A stretch of DNA of 64,000 bases from Mycolicibacterium poriferae (GCF_010728325.1 NZ_AP022570.1:5208001-5272000), one strand, 5' to 3'. Counted from the first letter of the stretch, positions 27,870 to 38,266 are shown. Made by a program: numbers and translations. The notes: generated by a model from the letters alone, not told the origin.

Positions 27870-28166
27870 ATGACGACGATGGAAACCGCTGCAGCCTCCT
27901 CGGACCCCTCCCAGGAGCTCGACGCCTCGGACATCGATGCTCTGCGCCAGGAGATCGACCGGCTCGACGCCGCGATCCTCGAGGCGGTGCAACGGCGGAC
28001 CCAGGTCTCACAGCTGATCGGTAAGGCACGCATGGCCTCGGGCGGCACGCGGCTGGTGCACAGCCGGGAGATGAAGGTCATCGAGCGCTACAGCGTGCTC
28101 GGCGCGGAGGGCAAGAACCTCGCGATGCTGCTGCTGCGCCTGGGCCGCGGCCGCCTCGGGCACTGA
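27870..28166 (+). CDS. chorismate mutase (AroQ-delta, Rv0948c-like)
   Basis: A 98-residue cytoplasmic enzyme that rearranges chorismate to prephenate, the branch to Phe and Tyr. The AroQ helix pattern is visible: DIDALRQEIDRLDAAILEAV, RRTQVSQLIGKARMASGG, SREMKVIERY. The C-terminal RLGRGRLGH is the tail that in M. tuberculosis MtCM docks on DAHP synthase for activation. ATG at 27870 has CGGAG ten bases upstream; ATG at 27879 is possible. A leader-peptide attenuator is predicted upstream, consistent with end-product control. Confidence 0.93.
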   Translation: MTTMETAAASSDPSQELDASDIDALRQEIDRLDAAILEAVQRRTQVSQLIGKARMASGGTRLVHSREMKVIERYSVLGAEGKNLAMLLLRLGRGRLGH

Positions 28167-28231
28167 TCGCACACGCCGTCGGCGTGCTGCCTGCGCGTCA
28201 TCGCCGGTAGACGCACCGAGGCCACTCGAGC

Positions 28232-30328
28232 TCAGTTCGGCTGTATCGCCTCCACCAGCCACGGGGTGAGCCACTCCACCGCCTCCGGGGTGGGGTGCAC
28301 CCCGTCGCTGCGCATCCGGATGCCGTCGACCTTGGTGGTGTAGTAGCCGTTGGGGCTCAGCTTCTCGTTCAGGTCGGCCACGGTCACGTTGGGCCGGTCG
28401 TCGACGACACCGCGCAGCAGCTCGTTCCAGGTGTCGACCCGCTCCGGGTGGTCTTCGGGGTAGAGGCTGCCGTCGGGCTTCTCGGCGCGCCGGTTGTACG
28501 GCTCGGTGGTGACGACGATGCGCGCCCCGGTCGAGCCGAGGATGTCGAGCGCACGCCGGAGCTCGGCCCGTAGATACGAGTCATAGGCTTCATCTCCGAT
28601 GTGTGTCCAGCGTCCTTCGTTCATGCGGTCGACGATCTCCCACCGACCGACGATCAACAGCACCACGTCGGGGCGCTCGTAGGAGATCCGCTGACTCCAC
28701 CGGCTGGGCCAGGCGTCGCACTCCGGCTTCTGGTCGAGCTCTTGACCGACGTATTCGTACGGGCCGCCGCGGGCGATGCCGCAACCGATGGTCGTGTAAT
28801 CGGCGAAATGCACGCCAGGCGTCGCCGGCAGATACCGCATCAGAGTCCACGCGATCGAGTCCCCGAACACCGCCACCCGCATGTCGCCGGGCGCGCCGGG
28901 ACGTGGTGGCGGTGCGACCTCGACAGGGACCTCGGGCGCCACCAACGCCGCCGAATCGACCAGTGGTCCCGGCTCCGGCGTCTGGGGAGTCAGCTGCACC
29001 GGCACGATCGTCATCGCCACCATCGCCGCGGTCGCCGCCGAGGCGGCAGCCAGCGGCAGCATCGGCACGGAGACCGGCCGCCACTCCCGGATCGGCTGTT
29101 CGATCAGCCACCAGGAGATCGCGGCGACGGCGAGGGTCGCCGCACAGCGCAGCGCGAACAAGTGCCAGCCCGTCACCCCGGTGCGCTCGCCGTTGACCAG
29201 CAGGAAGATCGGCCAGTGCCAGAGGTAGACCCCGTAGGAGATTGCGCCGAGGCCCACCAGCGGCCCGGTGGACAACAACCGCGCGACGGGGCCCTCCTGA
29301 TCGAGCGCCACCGGCGCGATGACCAGCACAGCGGCCAACGCCACCGTGATCAGCAGGCCGTGCCGGAACTCCTCGGCGCTGCCGGTGGCACCGTGAGCGG
29401 CCAGCACGAGCACCACCAGCCCGAGCGCGGGCAGCAGCCGAGCCGTCCAACGGGTCCAGCGGGAGCGCAGCGTCGTGACCCCACCGGCCAGACCGCGCCA
29501 GTCCCGCACCACCAGCGCCGCGGCGGCGGCGCCGACGAGCAACGCCTGTACTCGGGTGTCGGTGCCGAAGTAGACACGGTTGAGAGATGCGTCGCCGGCC
29601 AGCGTCATGCTGGCCGCCGCCGAGGCGAGCACGCCGGCGCAGGCGAGGACGAACACCGCCGTGCGGAGCGCGCGGGGGGTCAGCGGCGTGCCGCGACGGT
29701 AGGCCAGCGCGGCGAGACCCGCGACCACGGCCGCCACCATCAGCGGCCACAGCAGGTAGTACTGCTCCTCGACGGCCAGCGACCACGTGTGCTGCAGCGG
29801 CGACGGCGGCGCCCCGTGACTGAAGTAGTCGGTGTGCTGAGCGACGAACAGCCAGTTGGACATCCAGAACAGGGCGGCCACCGCTTCGTCGCGCAGGTTG
29901 GCGGTGGCTTCTGCGGCGAACAGTTCGCGGGCGGTCACCACGGCCAGCACCATGACGATCAGCGCGGGCAGCAATCGCCGGGCCCGGCGAATCCAGAAGC
30001 TTTTCAGACCGATCCGGCCGGTGCGGCCGACCTCGTCCAGCAGCAATGAGGTGATCAAGAACCCGCTGAGAACGAAGAACACGTCGACGCCCAGGAATCC
30101 GCCGGACATTCCCGGTACGCCGCCGTGGTCGGCGAGCACCAGCGCGACCGCGATCGCTCGGACACCGTCGAGCGCAGCGATGCCACGGCCCGGGCTGACG
30201 TAGCGGCGCGGCCCCACCCGGATCGGTGCCGCACTCACGGCGGTGCCGGTCTTGACGGCTCGGCCGGCGCTGCCGGTATTGACGGCTCGGCCGGCGCTGC
30301 CGGTATTGACGGCTCGGCCGGCGGTCAC
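28232..30328 (-). CDS. acyltransferase 3 with SGNH hydrolase domain (OafA/Rv0111-like)
   Basis: A 698-residue integral membrane O-acyltransferase that would transfer acetyl or other acyl groups to a cell-envelope glycan or glycolipid. N-terminal acyltransferase-3 domain has about ten membrane helices, with ALDGVRAIAVALVLADHGG and FVLSGFLITSLLLDE as signatures. The C-terminal SGNH-like domain (from about residue 480) starts MRVAVFGDSIAWTLMRYLP with the catalytic Ser and ends with DGVHPTPEAVEWLTPW (Asp/His pair). GTG at 30328 has AAGGAGG ten bases upstream. Its first 30 residues are a triple GRAVNTGSA-type repeat. The acceptor is unknown. Confidence 0.9.
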   Translation of the reverse strand: MTAGRAVNTGSAGRAVNTGSAGRAVKTGTAVSAAPIRVGPRRYVSPGRGIAALDGVRAIAVALVLADHGGVPGMSGGFLGVDVFFVLSGFLITSLLLDEVGRTGRIGLKSFWIRRARRLLPALIVMVLAVVTARELFAAEATANLRDEAVAALFWMSNWLFVAQHTDYFSHGAPPSPLQHTWSLAVEEQYYLLWPLMVAAVVAGLAALAYRRGTPLTPRALRTAVFVLACAGVLASAAASMTLAGDASLNRVYFGTDTRVQALLVGAAAAALVVRDWRGLAGGVTTLRSRWTRWTARLLPALGLVVLVLAAHGATGSAEEFRHGLLITVALAAVLVIAPVALDQEGPVARLLSTGPLVGLGAISYGVYLWHWPIFLLVNGERTGVTGWHLFALRCAATLAVAAISWWLIEQPIREWRPVSVPMLPLAAASAATAAMVAMTIVPVQLTPQTPEPGPLVDSAALVAPEVPVEVAPPPRPGAPGDMRVAVFGDSIAWTLMRYLPATPGVHFADYTTIGCGIARGGPYEYVGQELDQKPECDAWPSRWSQRISYERPDVVLLIVGRWEIVDRMNEGRWTHIGDEAYDSYLRAELRRALDILGSTGARIVVTTEPYNRRAEKPDGSLYPEDHPERVDTWNELLRGVVDDRPNVTVADLNEKLSPNGYYTTKVDGIRMRSDGVHPTPEAVEWLTPWLVEAIQPN
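30243..30323 (-). repeat. 27-bp repeat, three copies, in the acyltransferase 5' end
   Basis: GGTATTGACGGCTCGGCCGG recurs with 27-base spacing, encoding GRAVNTGSA twice and GRAVKTGTA once on the minus strand. It sits before the first transmembrane helix. Confidence 0.8.
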
Positions 30329-30406
30329 GTTTCGGAGCCCTCCTTGCTGCTGTCGAGCAAGGAAGTCTATGGGTCTGCAAAGGCCCGACCGGGGAGGCGC
30401 GCGGCT

Positions 30407-30552
30407 GCCGACCCCGTCGGCTGGCCGACTATCCAGTCCTGTCGGCTGGCCTACAGTCCAATCCCGTCGACGAGCCGCCTATCCGGCCCCGTCGGCGACC
30501 CGATATCCAGTCCCGTCGGCGACCCGACTTTCCAGTCCCGTCGGCACCCCGA
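30407..30552. repeat. ~25-bp tandem repeat, about six copies
   Basis: CCCGTCGG-type cores at 30413, 30438, 30463, 30488, 30512 and 30537 give a 25-base period with units like TATCCAGTCCCGTCGGCGAC. The array fills the gap between the acyltransferase promoter side and the aldehyde dehydrogenase 3' end, reaching the latter's stop codon. Confidence 0.8.
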
Positions 30553-32001
30553 CTATTTGGTGAGAGCGATGTACTTGGTGTCGAGGTACTCCTCGATCCC
30601 CTCACTGCCGCCTTCCCTGCCGAAGCCGGACTCCTTGATGCCGCCGAACGGAGCAGCCGCATCGGAGATCACACCCCGGTTGACGCCGACCATGCCGGAC
30701 TGCACACCCTCGGCGACCCGCAGCGCCCGGTCCAGCGACTGGGTGTAGACGTAGGCGGCCAATCCGTATTCGGTGTCGTTGGCCGCCGCGATGCCTTCCT
30801 CCTCGGTGTCGAACCCGGCGATCGGGGCCACCGGTCCGAACACCTCCTCCTTGAGGATCCGGGCGTCGGCGGGCACGTCGGTCAGCACGGTGGCGGGATA
30901 GAAGTGTCCGGGCCCACCGGGGGCTACGCCGCCGATGGCAACCGTCGCGCCGCGCGACACGGCGTCGGAGACGAGTTCCGTCACCGTGTTCACCTGCTTG
31001 GCATTGATGAGCGGACCGAGGGTGGCCGACTCGTCGAGCCCCTTGCCGAGGGTGAACTCGCTCATCCGCTTGACGAACTTCTCGGTGAACTCCTCGCGCA
31101 CCGCGTTCGCGACGTGGAATCGGTTGGCTGCGGTGCACGCCTCACCGCCGTTTCGCATCTTGGCCAGGATCGCGCCGTCGACTGCGGCATCGACGTCGGC
31201 GTCGTCGAACACCACGAACGGCGCGTTGCCGCCGAGTTCCATCGACGTGCGCAGCAGCTTGTCCGCCGACTGCTTGACCAACGCCTTACCCACGCCGGTC
31301 GATCCGGTGAAGGTGAGCTTGCGCAGCCGTCCGTCGTTGATCAGCGCTTCGGTGACCGCACCGGGGTTGCTGGTCGGCAGCACCGACAGCACACCCTTGG
31401 GCAACCCGGCCTCGTCCATCAGTTTGGCCAGCAGCAGCATCGTCAGCGGCGTTTCCTGGGCCGGTTTGACGATCATCGTGCAGCCCGCGGCGAATGCCGG
31501 GCCCATCTTGCGGGTGCCCATCGCGAGCGGGAAGTTCCACGGTGTGATCGCGTAGCAGGGACCCACCGGCTGCTTGGTGACCATGATGCGGCCGTTACCG
31601 GCTGGGCTCGGGGTGAACCGGCCGTCGATGCGTACCGCCTCCTCCGCGAACCAGCGGAAGAACTCGGCCCCGTAGGTGACCTCGCCCTTGCTCTCGGCGA
31701 CGACCTTGCCCATTTCGAGTGTCATCAGGGCGGCGATGTCGTCGGCGCGCTCGGTGATCGTCTCGAACACCGAGCGCAGAATCTCGCCCCGCTTGCGCGG
31801 CGGGGTGGCGGCCCACTCCGCCTGCACTGCGCAGGCGGCGTCCAGTGCGGCGGTGGCGTCCTCGGCGGTGGCGTCGGCGACGGCGGTCAGCACCTGGTCG
31901 TCGGAGGGATCGAGCACGTTGAACGTCGACGAGGACGCGCGTTCCTGCCCGCCGATCCACAGCCCGGTCGGTACCGATTCCAGCAGTGCGGAAGTATCCA
32001 T
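30553..32001 (-). CDS. NAD(P)-dependent aldehyde dehydrogenase, succinate-semialdehyde dehydrogenase type
   Basis: A 482-residue ALDH superfamily enzyme, most like GabD-type succinate-semialdehyde dehydrogenases. Cofactor motif [20 protein letters not shown], general-base Glu in [20 protein letters not shown] and catalytic Cys in [14 protein letters not shown] are intact. C-terminal [25 protein letters not shown] is typical of GabD. Start is the ATG at 32001, directly abutting a GGAGGT, too close for a normal ribosome site, so either a leaderless start or the site is coincidental. Substrate call is by resemblance only. Confidence 0.88.
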   Translation of the reverse strand: MDTSALLESVPTGLWIGGQERASSSTFNVLDPSDDQVLTAVADATAEDATAALDAACAVQAEWAATPPRKRGEILRSVFETITERADDIAALMTLEMGKVVAESKGEVTYGAEFFRWFAEEAVRIDGRFTPSPAGNGRIMVTKQPVGPCYAITPWNFPLAMGTRKMGPAFAAGCTMIVKPAQETPLTMLLLAKLMDEAGLPKGVLSVLPTSNPGAVTEALINDGRLRKLTFTGSTGVGKALVKQSADKLLRTSMELGGNAPFVVFDDADVDAAVDGAILAKMRNGGEACTAANRFHVANAVREEFTEKFVKRMSEFTLGKGLDESATLGPLINAKQVNTVTELVSDAVSRGATVAIGGVAPGGPGHFYPATVLTDVPADARILKEEVFGPVAPIAGFDTEEEGIAAANDTEYGLAAYVYTQSLDRALRVAEGVQSGMVGVNRGVISDAAAPFGGIKESGFGREGGSEGIEEYLDTKYIALTK

Positions 32002-32038
32002 ACCTCCATCATTTACCCCTTCGTTCGCTTGGCCGCAC

Positions 32039-32044
32039 TAGGGT
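32039..32044 (+). promoter_or_regulatory. -10 box for a leaderless pgi transcript
   Basis: TAGGGT seven bases before the pgi ATG at 32052; no Shine-Dalgarno is present. Confidence 0.4.
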
Positions 32045-32051
32045 TCTGAAC

Positions 32052-33710
<1,659 letters not shown>

Positions 33711-34300
33711 ACTGCGCTAGCCAGAAGTCCCGCGAGCTGCGGCCCCGCGAACCGGACCCCGCGATCGCGCGCGTCTGCACGGCGAGGCGCCGCGTCCCAT
33801 GGCATTTCGCGTGCGCCCGATCGGCGCCCGCGGTCACTCGTCGTCGGGACGGGACCAGCCGAGGATCATCGCTGGGCTGCACCCGCCGACCAGCAGCACC
33901 GTCAGCGCCATCAAGCCGCCGGCGTAGGCCATGTCGGTGTCCGTGCCGCCGGTGATGACGGAGCCGAAGATCAGGTAGAAGATCGGCACCAGCATGAGGT
34001 TCTGCGTGATCGTCAGCCCGATGGAGCGGGCATTGTTTCGCTGCGCCAACTCGTATTCATCCAAGGCCGCGTCGGGAGCGTCGCCCTGTCGGCCTGACAC
34101 GATCTGCAGCATCAGCCACATCGGGAAGAACAGCGCGCAGGCGGGCAACCACAACAACGGAGCCCATTCGATACCGAATGCGCACATCAAACTGACCGCG
34201 AACATGAACACGAACGTGGCCCCCAACGCCTTCACCAGCAGGCGACTGAACCGCCCTGGAAAAGTTGGAGGCTCCTGACCTTGGAAACGAGGATGCAGGT

Positions 34301-34645
34301 ATGCCGAAGGAACAGTCAGCTGGCAAGCCCACGACGCGTCGCTATAGCCCGGAGGAGAAGGCTGCCGCGGTCCGGATGGTCCGGACCTTGCGCGCCGAGC
34401 TGGGCACCACCCAGGGCACGGTGGCGCGGGTGGCCAACCAGCTCGGCTACGGGGTGGAGTCGGTGCGGTCCTGGGTGCGCCAGGCCGACATCGACGAGGG
34501 CGTGGCGCCCGGGGTGTCCACTGCGGAGTATCAACGGCTCAAGGAACTCGAGCAGGAGAACCGGGAACTTAAGCGCGCCAACGAGATCCTGAAACGAGCA
34601 GCCAGTTTCTTCGGGGCGGAGCTCGACCGCCAACACAAGAAATAG
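34301..34645 (+). CDS. IS3-family transposase OrfA, copy 1
   Basis: A 114-residue HTH protein. RRYSPEEKAAAVRMVRTL begins the HTH_Tnp_1 domain, and LKELEQENRELKRANEILKR near the C-terminus is the leucine-zipper-like segment used for multimerisation. An in-frame TTG at 34265 would add 12 residues. The frame ends at a TAG directly after AAGAAA, where a -1 slip would fuse it to OrfB. Differs from copy 2 at several positions (e.g. VSTAEYQRL versus VTTAESARL). Confidence 0.88.
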   Translation: MPKEQSAGKPTTRRYSPEEKAAAVRMVRTLRAELGTTQGTVARVANQLGYGVESVRSWVRQADIDEGVAPGVSTAEYQRLKELEQENRELKRANEILKRAASFFGAELDRQHKK

Positions 34646-34716
34646 TCGACTTCATCGACGCCAACCGGGCGGAGTTCGGGGTCGAGCCCATCTGCACCGT
34701 CCTGCGCAGCGCAGGA

Positions 34717-35562
34717 GTGTCGATGGCCCCGAGCACCTACTACGACACCAAGACCCGGCCACCGTCGGCGCGGGCAGTCCGCGACGCCGAGCTGGCACCG
34801 GCGCTGCGCACGCTGTGGGAGGACAACTACTGCGTCTACGGGGTCCGCAAGCTGTGGAAAGCCGCACGTCGGGACGGCCACGACATCGGCCGTGACCAGG
34901 TCGCGCGGCTGATGCGCAGCCTCGACATCCACGGGGTGCGGCGGGGCAAACCCGTCAAGACCACCAACGCCGACCCGGCCGCGCCACGGCATCCTGACCT
35001 GGTCAACCGCCGCTTCAGCGCCTCAGCGCCCAACCAATTGTGGGTGACGGATCTGACGTATGTGCCGACCTGGGCCGGAGTGGCCTACGTCTGCTTCATC
35101 GTCGATGCGTTCTCCCGGACGATCGTGGGATGGCGGGTGGCGCCGAACATGCGCACCACCATGGTCCTCGACGCACTCGAGATGGCCCGGTGGTCCCGCG
35201 GAACCACGTTGCCCGGCTTGACCTGCCACAGCGATGCCGGCTCGCAGTTCACCTCGGTGCGCTACGGCGAACGGCTCGCTGAGATCGGTGCGCTGCCCTC
35301 GATCGGATCGGTCGGCGATAGCTTCGACAACGCCCTGGCCGAGACGGTCAACGGCTACTACAAAGCCGAGCTGATCTACGGGTCGGCCCGCTCCGGGCCG
35401 TGGAAGACCGTCGAGGACGTCGAGCTGGCCACCCTGAGCTGGGTGTACTGGCACAACACCGCCCGCCTCCACAGCTACCTCGACGACGTCCCACCCACCG
35501 AGTTCGAGACCGCGTTCTACGATGCCCAACGGAGCGACCAACCCCTGGTCGCAATCCAATAG
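34717..35562 (+). CDS. IS3-family transposase OrfB (DDE integrase core), copy 1
   Basis: 281 residues from the first ATG; the frame is open back to 34642 (IVDFIDANRAEFGVEPICTV), so the functional form is probably the OrfAB frameshift fusion. The rve integrase core shows DDE residues: WVTDLTYVPTW (Asp), LTCHSDAGSQFTSV (Asp) and SFDNALAETVNGYYKAEL (Glu). Frame intact, so likely active or recently active. Differs from copy 2 at about a dozen residues. Confidence 0.9.
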   Translation: MSMAPSTYYDTKTRPPSARAVRDAELAPALRTLWEDNYCVYGVRKLWKAARRDGHDIGRDQVARLMRSLDIHGVRRGKPVKTTNADPAAPRHPDLVNRRFSASAPNQLWVTDLTYVPTWAGVAYVCFIVDAFSRTIVGWRVAPNMRTTMVLDALEMARWSRGTTLPGLTCHSDAGSQFTSVRYGERLAEIGALPSIGSVGDSFDNALAETVNGYYKAELIYGSARSGPWKTVEDVELATLSWVYWHNTARLHSYLDDVPPTEFETAFYDAQRSDQPLVAIQ

Positions 35563-35700
35563 ATCGAGCCTCCAGTAGAACCAGGGCGGTTCAGACGGCG
35601 GCTGCGCGTGCGCCATTTCGGCAGCGAATGGGCGTATGTCCGTTCACGTTTCGCAAATTGCCGGGTCCGGTAGTCCTGGTAGCGGTCGAGCAGGTTCGCG

Positions 35701-35994
35701 TCAGACATCGGTTTTCCCTCCGCGAGGTCGTAGATCTTTTCGGTAGAGCTCGGCAGACAACGGCGTGAAAGGTTCCCGCGAGAAGACCGCTTCCACAGGC
35801 AGGTCGAACACCGCGCAGATCCGGAACGCCAGATCCAGACTCGGATAGTGGTCGCCCCGCTCGAGCGCCCCCACGGTCTGCGGGTTGACGTCGATCAGCT
35901 CCGCGAGCTGCGCGCGCGTCATGCGTCGTTCGGCGCGCAGCACGCCGATGCGGTTGTGGATGGGAAAGGTATCCCCGCGCCGGACCGGACTCAC
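35701..35994 (-). CDS. small XRE-family HTH regulator
   Basis: 97 residues. HTH-3 domain at about residues 15-70: RIGVLRAERRMTRAQLAELI, NPQTVGALERGDHYPSLDLA. Short proteins of this type (YozG/YgzD-like) pair with a membrane protein gene. GTG start at 35994; the stop overlaps the start of the IS-broken membrane protein gene by eight bases, implying translational coupling. A 10-bp near-perfect palindrome is seven bases upstream of the start, a likely autoregulatory operator. Confidence 0.85.
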   Translation of the reverse strand: MSPVRRGDTFPIHNRIGVLRAERRMTRAQLAELIDVNPQTVGALERGDHYPSLDLAFRICAVFDLPVEAVFSREPFTPLSAELYRKDLRPRGGKTDV

Positions 35995-36000
35995 CTAACT

Positions 36001-36024
36001 AATCATTGGGAAAACCCAACGATT
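36001..36024 (-). promoter_or_regulatory. palindromic operator upstream of the XRE gene
   Basis: AATCATTGGG (36001-36010), AAAA, CCCAACGATT (36015-36024): nine of ten arm positions pair. It lies just before the GTG at 35994, where it would overlap the promoter. Confidence 0.55.
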
Positions 36025-36196
36025 TGTCAAGAATCTCGTGTATTTGATTCCGAGTGTGAACCTGTCTGGTCAGTGCCGCACCCGCTGGCATTGCGCGCGC
36101 TCGTCACCGTCGAACGCACGCTGCAGCACGCGGCACGCCACACGGCAGCGTGCGGACACGCGCGTTCGCGGAGACAACTCCAGCCAGAAAATCCGG

Positions 36197-36949
36197 TCAG
36201 GCGAAGCGCTTCGTGAGGCGTGGCGGCAGCAGTTTCATCACCTCGACCAGCGGCCACCACGGCCAGGCCGGAACCACGGCACGGCCCTTCTCCTTCTCGA
36301 TGGCCTCCACCATCGCCTTCACGCCGGTCTCGTTGTCGACCATGAGCATCGTGGAGTTCGACTTCGCAGTCATCTCCGACTCGATGTAGCCCGGCTCCAA
36401 CACCGTGACCTTGATCGGGCCAGATGACGGATACTCCGCACGCAACGACTGACCCAGCGACGTCACCCCGGCCTTGCTGGCCGAGTACGCAGCCTTGACT
36501 CCGGGGACGCCGACATTGCCCAGCACCGAGGACACCAACACCAGATGCCCGTTGCCCGACGCGTTGAACACCTCGAGCGCCGTCTCGATCTGCACCAGCG
36601 CCGCAACCAGATTGGTCTCGATGGTGGCCTTGTTGGCCCAGAGCTTGCCGCCGCCGAGTGGGTAGCCCTTACCGATACCGGCGTTGACGATGACGCAGTC
36701 GAGGCCGCCGATCTCCTCGGACAGCTCCGCGAAGACCTTGGGAACCTGATCGTGGTCGTTGACGTCGAGCGCCGCGATGGCCACCGTGATGCCGGGATGG
36801 CGAGCGGTCAGCTCGGCCTTCAGCTCGTCGAGGTTGTCCAGGCGCCGGGCGCACAGGGCCAGGTCCCGACCCTTGGCCGCGAATTGGCGGGCCATTCCGG
36901 CGCCGAGTCCGCTGCTGGCACCGGTGATCAGGATCTTCTGCCGACTCAT
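36197..36949 (-). CDS. short-chain dehydrogenase/reductase (Rv0945-like)
   Basis: A 250-residue classical-type SDR. NAD(P) motif KILITGASSGLGAGMARQFA (TGxxxGxG) at residues 5-24, NAG in DCVIVNAGIGKGYPL and catalytic YSASK in AYSASKAGVTSLGQSL, with Ser in VLVSSVLGNVG. An ARR segment after beta-2 suggests NADPH preference. ATG at 36949, where homologues begin. Substrate unknown. Confidence 0.9.
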   Translation of the reverse strand: MSRQKILITGASSGLGAGMARQFAAKGRDLALCARRLDNLDELKAELTARHPGITVAIAALDVNDHDQVPKVFAELSEEIGGLDCVIVNAGIGKGYPLGGGKLWANKATIETNLVAALVQIETALEVFNASGNGHLVLVSSVLGNVGVPGVKAAYSASKAGVTSLGQSLRAEYPSSGPIKVTVLEPGYIESEMTAKSNSTMLMVDNETGVKAMVEAIEKEKGRAVVPAWPWWPLVEVMKLLPPRLTKRFA

Positions 36950-36996
36950 GCCAGCAGAATAACTTAGTTGAACAAGTCGCTTCGACGCCCTCTGAG

Positions 36997-37878
36997 CTAC
37001 TTCAGCAGTTTGGACATGCGCCGGTCGGCGAGGATCTTGCCGCCGGTCTGACAGGTCGGGCAGTACTGGAACGACTTGTCGGCAAACGACACGTCGCGCA
37101 CGGTGTCGCCGCACACCGGGCATGGCAGGCCGGTGCGGGCGTGCACGCGCAGGCCTGCGCGCTTCTCCCCCTTCAGCGTGGCGGCCTGCTGGCCCACCGA
37201 CCTGGTCACCGCGTCGGTCAACACCGAGATCATCGCGTCGTGCAGGGCCGCCAACTGCGCGTCGGTCAGCTTGTTGGCTGTCGCGAACGGCGAGAGCCGC
37301 GCCACGTGCAGGATTTCGTCGCTGTATGCGTTGCCGATCCCGGCGATCACCTTCTGATCAGTGATGACGGTCTTGATCCGGCCGGTATTGCCCGCCAGCG
37401 CCTCGGCCAGACCCTGCGGGTCGAGCGTCAGCGCATCCGGGCCGAGGGCCGCGATCTGGGGTACGGCCATCGGATCGGTGACCAGCCAGACTGCGAGACG
37501 TTTCTGGGTACCGGCCTCGGTCAGGTCGAAGCCGACACCGGCACTCCCGGCGTCGTCCCCACCCGGATCGCTCAGGTGCACCCGCAACGCGATCGGCCCC
37601 TTACCCGGCTTGAGCGGCGCTGCGCTGAGCTTGTCCGACCAGCGCAACCATCCGGCCCTCGACAGGTGAGTGATGAGATGCAGGTCACCGGCCTGCATGC
37701 CGAGGTACTTACCCCATCGGTTCGCCGCGGTGACCGGTTGACCGGCCAGCGCGGACACCGGCGGGTCGAACGTCTTGAGCACGGACAGCGCCCCCACGTC
37801 GACGCGGCCGACGGTCAACCCGACCGCGTGGCGACGCAGGTGGTCGGCGAGCGCTTCGACCTCGGGCAGTTCAGGCAT
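36997..37878 (-). CDS. Fpg/Nei-family DNA glycosylase (Fpg2, full length)
   Basis: A 293-residue base-excision glycosylase/AP lyase. MPELPEVEALADHLRRHAVG gives the catalytic Pro2/Glu3. Helix-two-turn-helix IAGIGNAYSDEILHVARLSP and C-terminal zinc finger with CPVC and CPTC pairs are intact. From memory, M. tuberculosis Rv0944 (Fpg2) is a short, N-terminally truncated remnant; here the gene is complete. ATG at 37878. Confidence 0.9.
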   Translation of the reverse strand: MPELPEVEALADHLRRHAVGLTVGRVDVGALSVLKTFDPPVSALAGQPVTAANRWGKYLGMQAGDLHLITHLSRAGWLRWSDKLSAAPLKPGKGPIALRVHLSDPGGDDAGSAGVGFDLTEAGTQKRLAVWLVTDPMAVPQIAALGPDALTLDPQGLAEALAGNTGRIKTVITDQKVIAGIGNAYSDEILHVARLSPFATANKLTDAQLAALHDAMISVLTDAVTRSVGQQAATLKGEKRAGLRVHARTGLPCPVCGDTVRDVSFADKSFQYCPTCQTGGKILADRRMSKLLK

Positions 37879-37882
37879 GAGT

Positions 37883-38266
37883 TCAGTCTGCCCTGACGAC
37901 CAGCGACAGCGCCCAGGAGACGATCGACAGCACGACGGCGGCCCAGATCGCCGTCCACCAGAACTGGTCGATGGCCAGCCCCCAATGGGTCGTGTGCTCG
38001 GTGATCCACGCGGTGATCCAGAGCATGAACGCATTGATCACGACGTGGATGAGACCCAGTGTGAGGATGTACAGCGGGATCGACACGATCTGCACCACGG
38101 GTTTGATCACCGCGTTGACCAGACCGAACACCACCGCGACGACGAAGATGACCCCCACCCGGGCGATCGTGGAGTCACCACCGACGAACGCGATACCCGG
38201 CACGATGAGCGTCACCACCCACAGCGCGACCCCGGTGAGCGCGGCGCGCAACAGAAACGGACCCAT
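37883..38266 (-). CDS. phage-holin-family 4 membrane protein
   Basis: 127 residues, four membrane helices (FLLRAALTGVALWVVTLIVP; IFVVAVVFGLVNAVIKPVVQ; YILTLGLIHVVINAFMLWIT; WTAIWAAVVLSIVSWALSLV). Matches the small holin-4-2 (PF04020) family, widespread in bacteria and usually unrelated to phage. The block FGLVNAVIKPVVQIVSIPL is its signature. Five bp before fpg2 on the same strand. Role unknown. Confidence 0.82.
   Translation of the reverse strand: MGPFLLRAALTGVALWVVTLIVPGIAFVGGDSTIARVGVIFVVAVVFGLVNAVIKPVVQIVSIPLYILTLGLIHVVINAFMLWITAWITEHTTHWGLAIDQFWWTAIWAAVVLSIVSWALSLVVRAD

Larger units (their letters stand above)
34247..35593 (+). mobile_element. IS3-family insertion sequence, copy 1 (1347 bp)
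   Basis: Complete element bounded by imperfect 28-bp terminal inverted repeats: both ends read TGAACCGCCCTGG, then seven divergent bases, then GGAGGCTC. A 3-bp target duplication GAC flanks it (34244-34246, 35594-35596). Two overlapping transposase frames, orfA and orfB in the -1 frame, are intact. It lies in the opposite orientation to copy 2 at 46595. Confidence 0.93.
33834..35708 (-). pseudogene. four-helix membrane protein interrupted by IS copy 1
   Basis: The 5' part (35708-35594) begins MSDANLLDRYQDYRTRQFAK and the 3' part (34246-33834) continues RLLVKALGATFVFMFAVS to a TGA. Removing the 1347-bp element plus one copy of the GAC duplication restores a single frame of 525 bp (174 residues). 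The restored protein has a charged N-terminus and four membrane helices (VFMFAVSLMCAFG, LLWLPACALFFPMWLMLQI, LMLVPIFYLIFGSVI, AGGLMALTVLLVGG). The start overlaps the XRE gene's last eight bases, so they form one transcription unit. A GTG at 34235 could in principle restart translation. Function unknown; small XRE-plus-membrane-protein pairs are common. Confidence 0.8.

Noticed and set aside
30407..30552. Possible CRISPR array
   Set aside because: Units are contiguous, degenerate 25-mers without unique spacers, and no cas genes are present. The same holds for the other repeat arrays.
33834..34235. The 133-codon 3' fragment of the split membrane protein as an intact gene starting at GTG 34235
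   Set aside because: The frame continues upstream to the IS junction and joins the XRE-linked 5' half exactly, so this is a fragment.
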